From contig CAWBZG010000004.1 in assembly GCA_963793245.1 (NCBI GenBank), positions 124,001-188,000 on the forward strand: DNA of 64,000 nt. Direction: 5' to 3'. Source of the DNA: CAXBBB01 sp963793245. GTDB lineage: Bacteria > Bacteroidota > Rhodothermia > Rhodothermales > BA12. Positions 10,236 to 19,357 of the stretch are shown in pieces. The translations under genes were made by a program, and so were the position numbers. Position 1 is the first letter of the stretch. Every line of letters begins with the position of its first letter. Under the pieces are notes generated by a model. It had not been told where the DNA came from, did no database searches, and worked only from the letters and a program-made list of their open reading frames with translations.

Positions 10236-11297
10236 ATGTCCGACTCGAAAGAATCCGCCGCCAAACTCAAAGCGCTCGACGTTGCGCTCAAGCAGATCGA
10301 AAAGGCCCACGGCAAAGGCTCGATCATGCGCCTGGGCGAAGCGCGCCCCACGTCTATCGAAACCATCTCGACCGGCTCGCTGCTCCTTGACTCCGCATTG
10401 GGTGCCGGTGGCGTACCGCGTGGGAGGGTGACGGAGATCTACGGTCCCGAATCGTCCGGTAAGACGACGCTCGCCACGCACATCATCGCCGAGGCGCAGC
10501 GCGAAGGCGGAACGGCAGCCTTCATCGACGCCGAGCACGCGTTCGATTCGACGTACGCCGAGAAGCTGGGCGTCAACATCGGCGACTTGCTCGTCGCGCA
10601 GCCCGACACCGGTGAGCAGGCGCTGATGATCTGCGAAACGCTCGTCCGAAGCGGCGCGCTCGACATCATCGTGATCGACTCGGTCGCTGCTCTGGTGCCC
10701 AAGGCCGAGATCGAAGGCGACATGGGCGCGAGTCACGTCGGTTTGCAGGCCCGCTTGATGAGCCAGGCGCTGCGCAAGCTGACCGGCACGCTCAACCGCA
10801 CGAAGACGGCGCTGGTGTTCATCAACCAGATCCGCGAGAAGATCGGTGTCGTCTATGGCAGTCCCGAAGTCACGACGGGCGGGCGCGCACTCAAGTTCTA
10901 CTCGTCGGTCCGCATGGACATCCGCCGCATCGGTGCGATCAAAGACGGAACGGACGTAACGGGCAACCGGACGCGCGTCAAGGTGGTCAAGAACAAGATC
11001 GCGCCGCCGTTCAAGCAGGTCGAGTTCGACATCATCTACGGCGAGGGCATCTCGTCGGCGGGCGAGTTGATCGATCTGGGCGTCGAGCACGAGATCATCA
11101 CCAAGGCTGGTTCGTGGTACTCGTACGGCGAGACCAAAATTGGTCAGGGCCGCGACTCGGTCAAGGTCTTCCTCGCAGAGAACGAGGACGCCCGCGCCGA
11201 GATCAAGTCTGCGATCAAGCAGATCCTTGCCGGTACGCCCATGCCGGACGCGCACGACGACGTGGAAGAGGAAGACGGCGTGCTCGAAGAAGCATGA
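10236..11297 (+). CDS. recA: Recombinase RecA
   Basis: DNA strand-exchange protein and SOS coprotease, 353 residues, full length. Seen are KGSIMRLGE, Walker A GPESSGKTT near residues 69-77, Walker B IIVIDSVAAL, the DNA-binding loop region MGASHVGLQARLMSQALRKL, FINQIREKIGV, and the C-terminal acidic tail DDVEEEDGVLEEA. The start MSDSKESAAK matches the RecA N-terminal helix; no Shine-Dalgarno is visible in the bases before it. It is monocistronic by layout, with a hairpin 32 bp after the stop and a convergent gene beyond. Confidence 0.99.
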   Translation: MSDSKESAAKLKALDVALKQIEKAHGKGSIMRLGEARPTSIETISTGSLLLDSALGAGGVPRGRVTEIYGPESSGKTTLATHIIAEAQREGGTAAFIDAEHAFDSTYAEKLGVNIGDLLVAQPDTGEQALMICETLVRSGALDIIVIDSVAALVPKAEIEGDMGASHVGLQARLMSQALRKLTGTLNRTKTALVFINQIREKIGVVYGSPEVTTGGRALKFYSSVRMDIRRIGAIKDGTDVTGNRTRVKVVKNKIAPPFKQVEFDIIYGEGISSAGELIDLGVEHEIITKAGSWYSYGETKIGQGRDSVKVFLAENEDARAEIKSAIKQILAGTPMPDAHDDVEEEDGVLEEA

Positions 11298-11328
11298 TCG
11301 TGTCCCGCTGACTCAGCGCTAGCGATTC

Positions 11329-11370
11329 GCAGCGGCTCGTTTCCAATCGGAGGCGAGCCGCTGCGCGTTT
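11329..11370 (+). terminator. Hairpin after recA, likely terminator
   Basis: An 11-bp perfect stem, GCAGCGGCTCG (11329-11339) with CGAGCCGCTGC (11354-11364), loop of 14 bases, followed by gcgttt. The T tract is weak. Its place between convergent genes (recA on plus, SDR ending at 11406 on minus) supports a two-way terminator. Confidence 0.65.
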
Positions 11371-11405
11371 CGAGCCGTCGCTGATCCCTTCGTTGGTAGA
11401 GAGTG

Positions 11406-12371
11406 TCACGCTGCACCTGCCAGGCGCTGGGCGGTCTGGGCGAATGGGCGAAAGACGATGCCGAGTTCGTCTTGGGCTTTGGTGCTGTCGTAGCGAAAGG
11501 CGCCGGTGACGTAGCGGGCGCGCTGGTTGTCGATTGGCGCGTTGAGGCCGAAGGAAGAGGCGAGGCTTCCGGCTCGCCCGGCAGCGCGGACGGCCCAGGC
11601 AGGCAGGGTGCGAGGGGCAGAGTTGCCGAACGCAGATGACAACGTGCCGAACAGGTCGGTCCACGACAGATTCTCGCCCGCAAGTACGTAGCGTGCCCCG
11701 GTCGTTCCGCGCTCCATCGCCGCGCGCATCGCATCGACGACGTCCAGCACGTCGACGATGGCGGTCGAGCCGGGGGGAGCCAGTCCGAGTTTTCCGCTGC
11801 GGGCGCGGGCGACGAGTTGCATCGTGTTCTCGCCCGCGCGTCCCTCTCCGAAGATGATCGCCGGGTTGACCATGCACGCGTCCAAACCCTCGGCGACGGC
11901 TCGTCGGATTTCGAGTTCGGCGTCGTACTTGGAACGCGCGTAGTCGGAGTTGAGCGGCGACGGCGTCCACTCGTGCGACTCGTCGATGGTGCCGCCGGAT
12001 GCCGTCCGTCCCAGCGCGGCGATGCTCGACACGTGAACGAGCTTGCGGACGCCAGCAGGGAGGGCGGCGTCGCAGATGTGGCGTGTGCCTTCGACGTTAA
12101 CCCTATGCATCGCCGACACGTCGCGTCCATCGTCGACCAGGGCGGCGCAGTGGTAGACGCGCGTCACGTCTGTCATGGCTGGAGCGAGGCTTTCCGGGTC
12201 GGTGATGTCGCCCATCGCGCGGTCGACGTAGAGGGCGGCACCTCCTAGAAGGTCGAGTTGCGAAGTAGAGCGGACGAGAATGCGGACGTTCTCGTCATCG
12301 GCAACGAGTGCGCGGACGAGGGCGGAGCCGACCATGCCGGTGGCTCCGGTGACGAGGGTGAGGTCGGGCAT
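11406..12371 (-). CDS. NAD(P)-dependent extended SDR (epimerase/dehydratase-like)
   Basis: A Rossmann-fold enzyme of 321 residues in the extended short-chain dehydrogenase class. The N terminus TLVTGATGMVGSALVRAL carries the GxxGxxG nucleotide loop. A catalytic serine lies in VHVSSIAALG and the YARSK motif supplies Tyr and Lys. NPAIIFGEG and a variable C-terminal substrate region follow. The general look is that of dihydroflavonol-4-reductase-like or sugar-epimerase-like members, so substrate is uncertain. It runs convergently to recA and is divergent from the DUF4159 gene, with a 90-bp shared upstream spacer. Confidence 0.88.
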   Translation of the reverse strand: MPDLTLVTGATGMVGSALVRALVADDENVRILVRSTSQLDLLGGAALYVDRAMGDITDPESLAPAMTDVTRVYHCAALVDDGRDVSAMHRVNVEGTRHICDAALPAGVRKLVHVSSIAALGRTASGGTIDESHEWTPSPLNSDYARSKYDAELEIRRAVAEGLDACMVNPAIIFGEGRAGENTMQLVARARSGKLGLAPPGSTAIVDVLDVVDAMRAAMERGTTGARYVLAGENLSWTDLFGTLSSAFGNSAPRTLPAWAVRAAGRAGSLASSFGLNAPIDNQRARYVTGAFRYDSTKAQDELGIVFRPFAQTAQRLAGAA

Positions 12372-12460
12372 GTGGGCAGAGGTGAGAAGAGATCGGCGAA
12401 CCTGCCGCGACGTGTCCGGGTTCGGCGCACCAGAACGGGCGTCCGCCGCGTTGACTCTCC

Positions 12461-13114
12461 ATGCCGTACCCGATGCGTTTTTTACTGTTGCTCCTACTCG
12501 CCGCGCCGCTGTCCGCGCAACCCGACGTGCGCGTCGCCGCCGTCCAGTACGAGGGAGGAGGCGATTGGTACCAGGCGCAGACGCCGCTGCCCAACATGCT
12601 CGCCTACCTGCGCGACCACTCGCTCATCCGGCTGGCCGATCAGCCCGAAGTCGTCGAGTTGTCGACTGATCGGATGTTCGCGTTTCCTGTCCTGGTGCTG
12701 TCCGGGCATGGTAATGTCGTGTTTTCGACCGACGAATCCCTCCGACTGCGCCGCTACCTCCAAACCGGCGGCTTCTTGTTCGTGGACGATGACTATGGAC
12801 TCGATCCCTACATCCGCCGCGAACTGTCCAAGGTGTTCCCCGATCAGGAGTTGGTCGAACTGGCCGACGACCACCCGATCTACACGTCGCACTTCGCCTT
12901 CCCCGACGGCCCGCCCAAGGTCCACGAGCACGATGGCGCCGCGCCGCGCGGCTACGGCCTGTTCCACGAGGGGCGACTGGTCGTGTTCTACCTGCACGAG
13001 TCCAACATCACCGACGGCTGGGAATCGGGCGACGTGCATCCCAACGCCGCCGCCATTCGCGACGCCGCGCTCCGCATGGGCGTCAACGTGCTCGCGTTCG
13101 CGCTGACACAGTAG
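12461..13114 (+). CDS. DUF4159 domain protein, secreted
   Basis: About 217 residues. A signal peptide (FLLLLLLAAPLSAQ) is followed by the DUF4159 domain: VQYEGGGDWYQAQTPLPNM, an LVLSGHG strand, LRRYLQTGGFLFVDDDYG and NITDGWESGDVHPN. The fold is a periplasmic flavodoxin/GATase-like alpha-beta domain of unknown biochemical role; family members often sit in Bat/aerotolerance or moxR-linked operons, which are not present here. Two in-frame ATGs exist, 12461 and 12473 (MRFLLLL); the second gives the cleaner signal peptide. It is followed 10 bp later by the Nif3-like gene, so the two form an operon. Confidence 0.86.
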   Translation: MPYPMRFLLLLLLAAPLSAQPDVRVAAVQYEGGGDWYQAQTPLPNMLAYLRDHSLIRLADQPEVVELSTDRMFAFPVLVLSGHGNVVFSTDESLRLRRYLQTGGFLFVDDDYGLDPYIRRELSKVFPDQELVELADDHPIYTSHFAFPDGPPKVHEHDGAAPRGYGLFHEGRLVVFYLHESNITDGWESGDVHPNAAAIRDAALRMGVNVLAFALTQ

Positions 13115-13123
13115 TCCGCCGCC

Positions 13124-13864
13124 GTGCCGGTTTCCGCCGACGACATCGCCCGATTCATCCGGTGGGACGTGCTGACCGACGCACCAGTCGTCGCCGAAGG
13201 GCCGAATCCAGCAGACGACGATCCGTGCGGATTGTGGCAGGGCGATGGCGAACGCGTCGTGCGGAAACTCGTCTGGGCCGTCGAGCCGACGCCGGGCGAC
13301 GCAATCCGAGCCGCTGAGCAGGGCGCCGATGTGCTGCTCGCGCACCGTCCGTGGAAGATGGGCGATGCTCCTGAAGGACTGACCGTTCTCGCCTTTCACC
13401 GCGCGCTCGACGACGTGTTGGCGACGGGCTTCAATCCGACGCTCGCTCAGCAGTGGCGCATGGTCGACGTGCACCCGCTGGGCGCGACACGGCGGTTGTC
13501 GGCGTTGGGCATGATCGGGACGCTGACGGCGGCAGAGGTGGACTGGCCTGCTCGCGTGATCCAGACGTTTGGCGCCGCCGAGTCGCACGCCGTCGGCAGA
13601 TCGCGGACCGTCCAGCGTGTGGCCGTCGTCGGGGCGTTGCGGGCGGATCTGATCGAACGCGCAGTCGCGTATGGAGCCGATGCCTACGTGACGGGGCAAA
13701 TGCGAGGCGGGGCACGTCGGGCTGTGTTGCGGAGCGGGCTGCACGTGACGGCGGTCGGTCACGCACGCGGGGAGGAGTGGGCGATGCGCCAGGTCGCAGA
13801 GGCGCTCGCTCGGCGTTTTCCGCACGTCGAAGTCGTGGCACTGGATGGAGAGCAGAAGCTGTAA
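13124..13864 (+). CDS. Nif3-like dinuclear metal centre protein, divergent
   Basis: A 246-residue Nif3/YbgI family protein starting at GTG 13124. The C-terminal half is convincing: VAVVGALRADLIERAV, YGADAYVTGQ, and AVGHARGEEWAM with the HxxxE metal pair. The N-terminal metal-site motif, normally HHP, reads LLAHRPW here, and the usual downstream Asp/Asn of the TNLD region is replaced by GFNPTLAQ. The two-metal centre may therefore be altered. The family's true reaction is unsettled (a GTP cyclohydrolase label exists). It lies between DUF4159 and DHH genes on the same strand, likely one transcript. Confidence 0.8.
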   Translation: MPVSADDIARFIRWDVLTDAPVVAEGPNPADDDPCGLWQGDGERVVRKLVWAVEPTPGDAIRAAEQGADVLLAHRPWKMGDAPEGLTVLAFHRALDDVLATGFNPTLAQQWRMVDVHPLGATRRLSALGMIGTLTAAEVDWPARVIQTFGAAESHAVGRSRTVQRVAVVGALRADLIERAVAYGADAYVTGQMRGGARRAVLRSGLHVTAVGHARGEEWAMRQVAEALARRFPHVEVVALDGEQKL

Positions 13865-13931
13865 CGCTCCCCTCGGACGGGATGCCGAGCGCGGTGCGTC
13901 CGTTTGACGCAATCCACCGACCGCCTTTCCG

Positions 13932-15017
13932 ATGCCGGACCAACCGTTCGCCGACTTCCTCTCCGAAGCCCAAGCCCGCTTCGCTAGCTTCTGGGCCGAC
14001 GTACCGCTTGACGCTCGGGTCGTCGTGTTCTGTCACTTCGACGCCGACGGGCTAGCTGCTGGAGCACTGTTTGGCCGCCTGCTCCCCACGATGGGCTATA
14101 CCGATGTCCACGTCGAGCCGTCGGGCAAGGGCGAAAACGCCTTCACCGACGCGGCCCGTGAACGCATCGGCGCGCTGAAACCCGATGCCTTGGTCGTCAC
14201 CGATTTGGGCGTCAACGCCCAAGGCGTACTCCCCGACGTGCCCACCCTCTACGTCGACCACCACCTGCCGACAGGCGAACCCGAAGGTGCGACTGTCGTC
14301 ACCGGCTACGGCGTCGACCCGATTCCCAACTCGGCGTGGCTGGCGCACGACTTGTTTCGTCCACTCGTAGACAAGGAAGCGCACGCTGCCGTCGACTGGA
14401 TCGCTGCCGTCGGCACGCTCTCGGATCTGGGCGACAAAGCGCCGTGGCCTCCGCTGGCCTCGACTAAGAAGCGCTTTACGGCCAAGTGGCTCAAAGAAGC
14501 CGTCGTGCTGTGCAACGCCGCCCGCCGCGCTCCGGCGTTCGACGTGGCGACGCCGCTGCGCATCCTGATGACGGCGGATCATCCGCGCGCGTTCGGCAGC
14601 GCAGACGTTGAAGGCACGGACCGGCTCGCCCGCTACCGCAAGCAGGTCAACACCGCTGTCAACAAAGCGCGGAGAGTCGCCCCGACGTTCAGCGAGACCC
14701 AGCCCGTCGCGCTGCTCGAAATCGACTCGCCGTGTCAGATTCATCCCCTGATCGCGCAGCAGTGGCGCGGGCGGCTGCCCACCTACGCCGTCATCGCCGC
14801 CAATCGAGGGTATATGCCCGGCGTGATCGCGTTTTCCTCGCGGACCAAGATCCCCGGCTTCAGCCTGCCCAAGATGTATCGCACCGTCGATCTGGGTGCC
14901 GAACTCAATGCGCAGTTTGGTAACGGACACGATCAGGCGTCGGGCGGACACTTACCTCCTGATGCGTTCGAGCGGTTGCTGGCGGGCCTGGGGTTTCAGC
15001 GCGATGTGGCGGAGTAG
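13932..15017 (+). CDS. DHH family phosphoesterase (RecJ-like)
   Basis: A 361-residue DHH-superfamily phosphoesterase. The motifs in order are FCHFDADGLAAG (residues about 33-44), VVTDLG (about 89), YVDHHLPT (the DHH motif, about 108) and a DHHA1-type C-terminal glycine motif GHDQASGGHLP near residue 335. These proteins use two Mn ions to cleave phosphodiester bonds; relatives act on ssDNA ends (RecJ), short oligonucleotides or cyclic dinucleotides. It is shorter than RecJ and lacks its extra domains, so a RecJ-like nuclease or nanoRNase role is inferred only. Last gene of the DUF4159-Nif3-DHH run. Confidence 0.87.
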   Translation: MPDQPFADFLSEAQARFASFWADVPLDARVVVFCHFDADGLAAGALFGRLLPTMGYTDVHVEPSGKGENAFTDAARERIGALKPDALVVTDLGVNAQGVLPDVPTLYVDHHLPTGEPEGATVVTGYGVDPIPNSAWLAHDLFRPLVDKEAHAAVDWIAAVGTLSDLGDKAPWPPLASTKKRFTAKWLKEAVVLCNAARRAPAFDVATPLRILMTADHPRAFGSADVEGTDRLARYRKQVNTAVNKARRVAPTFSETQPVALLEIDSPCQIHPLIAQQWRGRLPTYAVIAANRGYMPGVIAFSSRTKIPGFSLPKMYRTVDLGAELNAQFGNGHDQASGGHLPPDAFERLLAGLGFQRDVAE

Positions 15018-15099
15018 GATGGGCGCGAACCCCGCTCTCGCTACGTCCACGCGGGCCAGGATGAATGTATCCACGCTCCTTGATGCTGCTGAATGCTCG

Positions 15100-17114
15100 C
15101 TATCGCGGCTCAGAGTCTGCGCGCGTGCTCTCAGCCAATGTTCGTGCCTCGTCGATGCGCCCTGCTTTATTGAGTGCGTCGAGTAGGTGATTCCGTAGCA
15201 CGCCGTTGAACGGGTGGGCACGATAGCGGGCCTGCCAGCGCCGGATGAGCGAGTCAAGGGAGTCTTGCGCCCGGTACAGGCGGATCAAGGCGAGGTAGGC
15301 ATCGGACTGCGTTTCGTCGAGGGAAAGCGCGCGTTCGTAACTGCCCAGCGCAGCGCGGCTATCGCCCAGGCGTTCGGCGATGCGTCCCAGTGCCAGATGC
15401 GCGTCGCGGCGGCTGGGGGCGAGCGCGACCGCTTGCTCGTATTCGGCTCGGGCGCGTTCGGGTTCTCCCTGGCTCTCGTAGAAGGCACCGGCCAAACTGC
15501 GGACCGTCGGCGAAGCCGCATAGCGCTGCACCAGGTCGCGGACGATTGGGGCGGCGCGTTCGGCGTCGAGAGCCGTCATGAAGCGAAAAGCGGACTCGGC
15601 GAGAGCGCTCAGCCGCTCCAAGCGCTCGGCCTCCACGTCGCGCGTGTCGAGCACGCGGTCATCATTCTGCTCCAGCGACATCCCGGCTCCCAGCGTCTGA
15701 GGCGCGAGCGCCGACTGCTGAGCACCCGCATCGGCAAGTGCACCGAGTGCGGTTTCGAGCGCGCGGACCGATGCGTCGAACGGCGGCGCGTCGGCTAGCT
15801 GGACGGATCGAACGAGGGATTCGGCGTGGTCGGGGTCGAGCACGAGTGCGCGTTGGTAGGCCGATTGTGCTGCTTCGATCAGGCTGGCCTGCTCCCGGAC
15901 GCGGCCCAAATCGGCATACGACTGGGCCGTCGGCGCAGATTGGGCGATGCGTAGGTAAGGGGCTTCCGCTCTCTCCGGCTGCCCCGCTCGCTCGTGGAGA
16001 ATCGCCAGTTGAAGGATGAGTTCGGGACGTTGGCGCTCGTTCAGATCGAGCCGTTCCAGCACGTCTGCTGCCTGCGCAGCCAGTTCGATTCATCGGCATA
16101 CGTGGCGGCTCGTGCGATGGCAATATCGAGGGCATCGCCCGATAGCACGACGACAGTGTCCAGTGCGGCGCGTGCGTCGGCAGGCAGGCCGATCTGTCGC
16201 AGCAGAGCGGCGATCCTGAGCATCACTTCGGGGTTGGACGGATCACGCGCGCGCTGGATGCGGCGGACGGCCAGGGCGCGGTCTGGGTAGCTTTGTTCGA
16301 CGTTGAGTCGGTCCAGCGCGTCGTACAAGTCGGCGCGGTCGGGGAAGCGGTCGAGCAAGGACTCGAACACCTCCGAGGCCTCCTCGTAGCGCCCGGCGGC
16401 GAGCAGCAGTTGGCCGTACGGAATGCCGTTCTCGACCGTCGGAGAGGGTTGGTACAGCGCTCGGTACACTTCTACTAGGCCGTCGGCGTCTTGGCGTTCG
16501 AGCAAGATCGACCCTTTCAAGCGCAGCACATCCGAGCGCGTCGGCCAGCGGCTGAGTGCGGCGTCGGCAGCATGGAGCGCGTCGTCCGGTTGACCGGCGC
16601 GGAGTAGAGCCAGGGCTTGGTTGAACGCCAAGTCCGCATTGTCGGGGCGTAGGCGCAGGGCAGCGCCGTACCAGCGCGCCGCCTGGCCGAACGAGCCGCT
16701 CTCGAACGTCTGCTGCGCCAGCGTCAGCGTGATCTGCTCCTCGCGCTGCATCAACGCCTCGTCGCGGACCGCGGCTGAGGCAGGGAGCGTGCGCGCCGTC
16801 CGAAACGCGTCGAGTGCCGGTTCCAGTTGACCCAGGCCGAGCAGCGCTTCTCCCTTCAACGCCGTGAGTGCCGCCGACATCGGAACGCGTTGCAAGCCGA
16901 TGCCTGCCGACGCCGCCGCACCTTCCAAGTCGCCCGATTGGATTAGCGCATTTACGAGTAGCACGTGCGACTCCTCGCGATCCGGTTGCCGGTCGACCAT
17001 CTGCCTCAGCGCCGAGACCTCCTGGGTTGTCGGCGTGGTGAGACGGACCTGAGCGCGTGATGGCAGGACAGCGAGGAGCAGAAGCGCCAGCAGCAGGGGA
17101 AAACGCGTACACAT
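15100..17114 (-). CDS. Exported tetratricopeptide-repeat protein, one frameshift
   Basis: About 671 residues. Start at 17114 (MCTRFPLLLALLLLAVLPSRAQ) gives a clear signal peptide, then TPR units almost throughout, such as ALDAFRTARTLP, AARWYGAALRLRPDNADLAF, AIEAAQSAYQRALVLDPDHAE-like repeats and AALGSYERALSLDETQSDAY. One lost G near 16078 (ctgcgcag for ctggcgcag) splits the gene; both halves are TPR and join seamlessly. Its start lies 5 bp after the stop of the fibronectin-III gene, so it is the last gene of the giant-protein operon. TPR scaffolds commonly organise envelope complexes in Bacteroidota; the partner here is most likely one of the operon's other products. Confidence 0.82.
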
Positions 17115-17119
17115 ACCGG

Positions 17120-19245
17120 TCAATCTACTCGACGGCCTGCGTCGGGCCGCGACGCGGTGCTCTCGTTGCCCGACGTATCGACGGCCCGGACGACGTACCA
17201 CAGGCCGACGGCACCGTCCGCATCGACGACGCGCAGAGCGCCTGCTTCGACCTGTTCGATCTGCTCGAACTGGCCCGTAGCGCTCGTGCTCCTGAAGACG
17301 CGGTAGGCGCTCAGATCGTCGTCGGGCACGACGCCCCACGAAACGGCGATGCCCGACCCGGCGTCTTGGGCGCGCACGTTGCGGACGGCGCGTGGTGCCG
17401 AGTTGTCGCGCATCGTCACGACGAGTGGTCGACTCTTGGCGCTCACGTTTCCGAGCGAATCACGAGCGGCGAGTCGGTAGGCGTAGCGCGTGCCGATGGC
17501 AACGTCGGAGTCGGTCCAAGCGGTTTCTGCTGACGGGAAAGAGTCTGATAGACGGCGCCCGAAGCTGCCGACGTGTCGAGGAGCGGCGCCGTCCGGGCTT
17601 GGGTGCGGTAGAGCAGCAGTTCGACGGCGTCGGGTTCGGGTGGGGCGTTCCACAGCAGGCGGACGCCTCGCCCGTAGGCTACTTCTCCGGACAAGTCGGG
17701 AGCCGACGGAGGCATCGTGTCGGGAATGCGGATGCGGACGAGCGCGGTGTCGGACACGTTGCGTCCCAGATCTTCGCTGATGACGCCGAACTCATAGAAC
17801 GCGCCCTCGTCGAAGCCGACGCCCGCCGCGCCCTCGTCAACGTAGCGTGTGGTCAGCAGTGTGTCGATGCTGACGCGGCTCAGCGCGCCCTCGCGTTTGG
17901 TGTTGCGGCGAAGGACCACGTAGGTCTTGAAGTCGGCGGCGGGCGGTGCTTCTGTCCACGTGAGCGTCATCGCTTCGGCGTCCGGGTCGTAGATGACGCG
18001 CAGGTCGGTCGGGGCGGGAGGCGGATCCAAATCGCGGACGTCGGCGAGAACCGAACTGCTGCGCTTGCCTTCGTTGCCGCTTTCGTCGACGGCGCTGACC
18101 TGGTAGTAGTAGACGCCGCCCATCGTGTGGCTGCTGTCGACGTAGACGGTTTCGAAAGGGCCGAGCAGTTGGCCGTTGACCTTGTCGAACGGATCGGTCG
18201 TGCGCTGGGCGCGCCAGACGTTATAGCCCGCCACGTCGGGTTCAGGTGAGACCGGCCACGTCACCTCGACGGCTTGCCGGCGGTCCACGCGCGCTTCGAC
18301 TCCCTCGACGAAGCCCGGCGGCTCGACGTCGCGCACTACGAACGTCAGGTCAGGCGTCGGCGCGCTCATCTGTCCCGTCACGTCTACGGCTACGACGTAG
18401 AACGTCCGCGTCGCCCCGCGCTCGTCAGTGCGTAGCTGGATGCCTTGCTCGTCTTGGGTGTCGAGCCGCAACACGCCGCGCTCGTCGACGCGAACCGGCC
18501 CGTCCGCCGTCCGCTCGTAGACGTGGAAGCGTGGCACGTGATCGGCGAGGCTTGGTCCGGGTTCTGGATACGTCCAGTCCAGCGCAATGCCAGCTTTGGT
18601 GCTCTCGCCCGTCAGGTTGGAGGGGGTCGCCGGGCGTCCCATCGCCACCGTCGCCTCACCCGTTAGCACGACGCCCGTCGGCTCATCCGCGCGGTCGAGC
18701 AGCTCGATCCGGTAGCCGACTGGTCCCGCCGCTGCCGTCGAGTCGACGAACAGGCGTCCCAGCGCCTGGGCGACGCCGGGATAGGTGTACGAAAAGAGTG
18801 TGCCGTCGATAGGATCGGCGCGGAGCGTCAGCCATGCCCGCTGCGCGTCGTCTACTTCGAGCGCTTCTAGAACGTCGGGCAACTCATCGCCGACCATCGC
18901 CCCAAACTCCGGTGTGTTCATCGCGCCTCGAATGGGCTGCTCGGTCAGGCGCTGCTCGGATCCACCAAGCGTGCGGTAGACGTGGAAGCCGTAGCCTTGC
19001 CGCACGCGCTGCTGGTGGTAGACGTAGACGGTCCCGTCGGCTCGGCCCACGATGCGCAAGTCGCCGTGCGGCGGAGGTGCGATGCCTTCTTGAGCGCTCG
19101 CCGTGAGCGCGCACGTGAGTGCCAGCAGCATCAGCCATCCCGTTCGATAGGTCTGCGCCGTGCGGGTTCTTGAACGGGAGGCTGTCACGGGTAGAATAGG
19201 AAAGCTGGGTTGAGGATCGCCGATGCTGAAGGCAAGAGGGGGCAA
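17120..19245 (-). CDS. Exported fibronectin type III domain protein, one frameshift
   Basis: About 705 residues with a signal peptide ending in ALTASAQ and at least four fibronectin-III-like sandwiches. Typical strands are PDVAGYNVWRAQRTTDPF, GVYYYQVSAVDESGNEG, DPPPAPTDLRVIYDP and DDLSAYRVFRSTSATGQF. This is the fibronectin-III type often found beside TANFOR-like giants in Bacteroidota (from memory). The frame changes near 17550 (VYQTL to SFPSAETAWTD). I keep the first ATG (19245), but an internal GTG near the hydrophobic stretch could be the real start. No T9SS sorting domain is present; the C terminus ends ESTASRPDAGRRVD. It lies 113 bp after the giant gene and 5 bp before the TPR gene. Confidence 0.82.
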
Positions 19246-19357
19246 TAGGAGTTACGCAATTGCCGCGTAGCCCAGGCCATGCCCACGCAAACTGTGTGGA
19301 TCCATGCGATTCTCGCGCCTCTAGAGAGTTGCCGGCGTAGCAAGAGGCTGCGGGTGT

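Noticed and set aside
10125..11255. 376-codon minus-strand open frame
   Set aside because: Covers recA antisense; no start context or motif.
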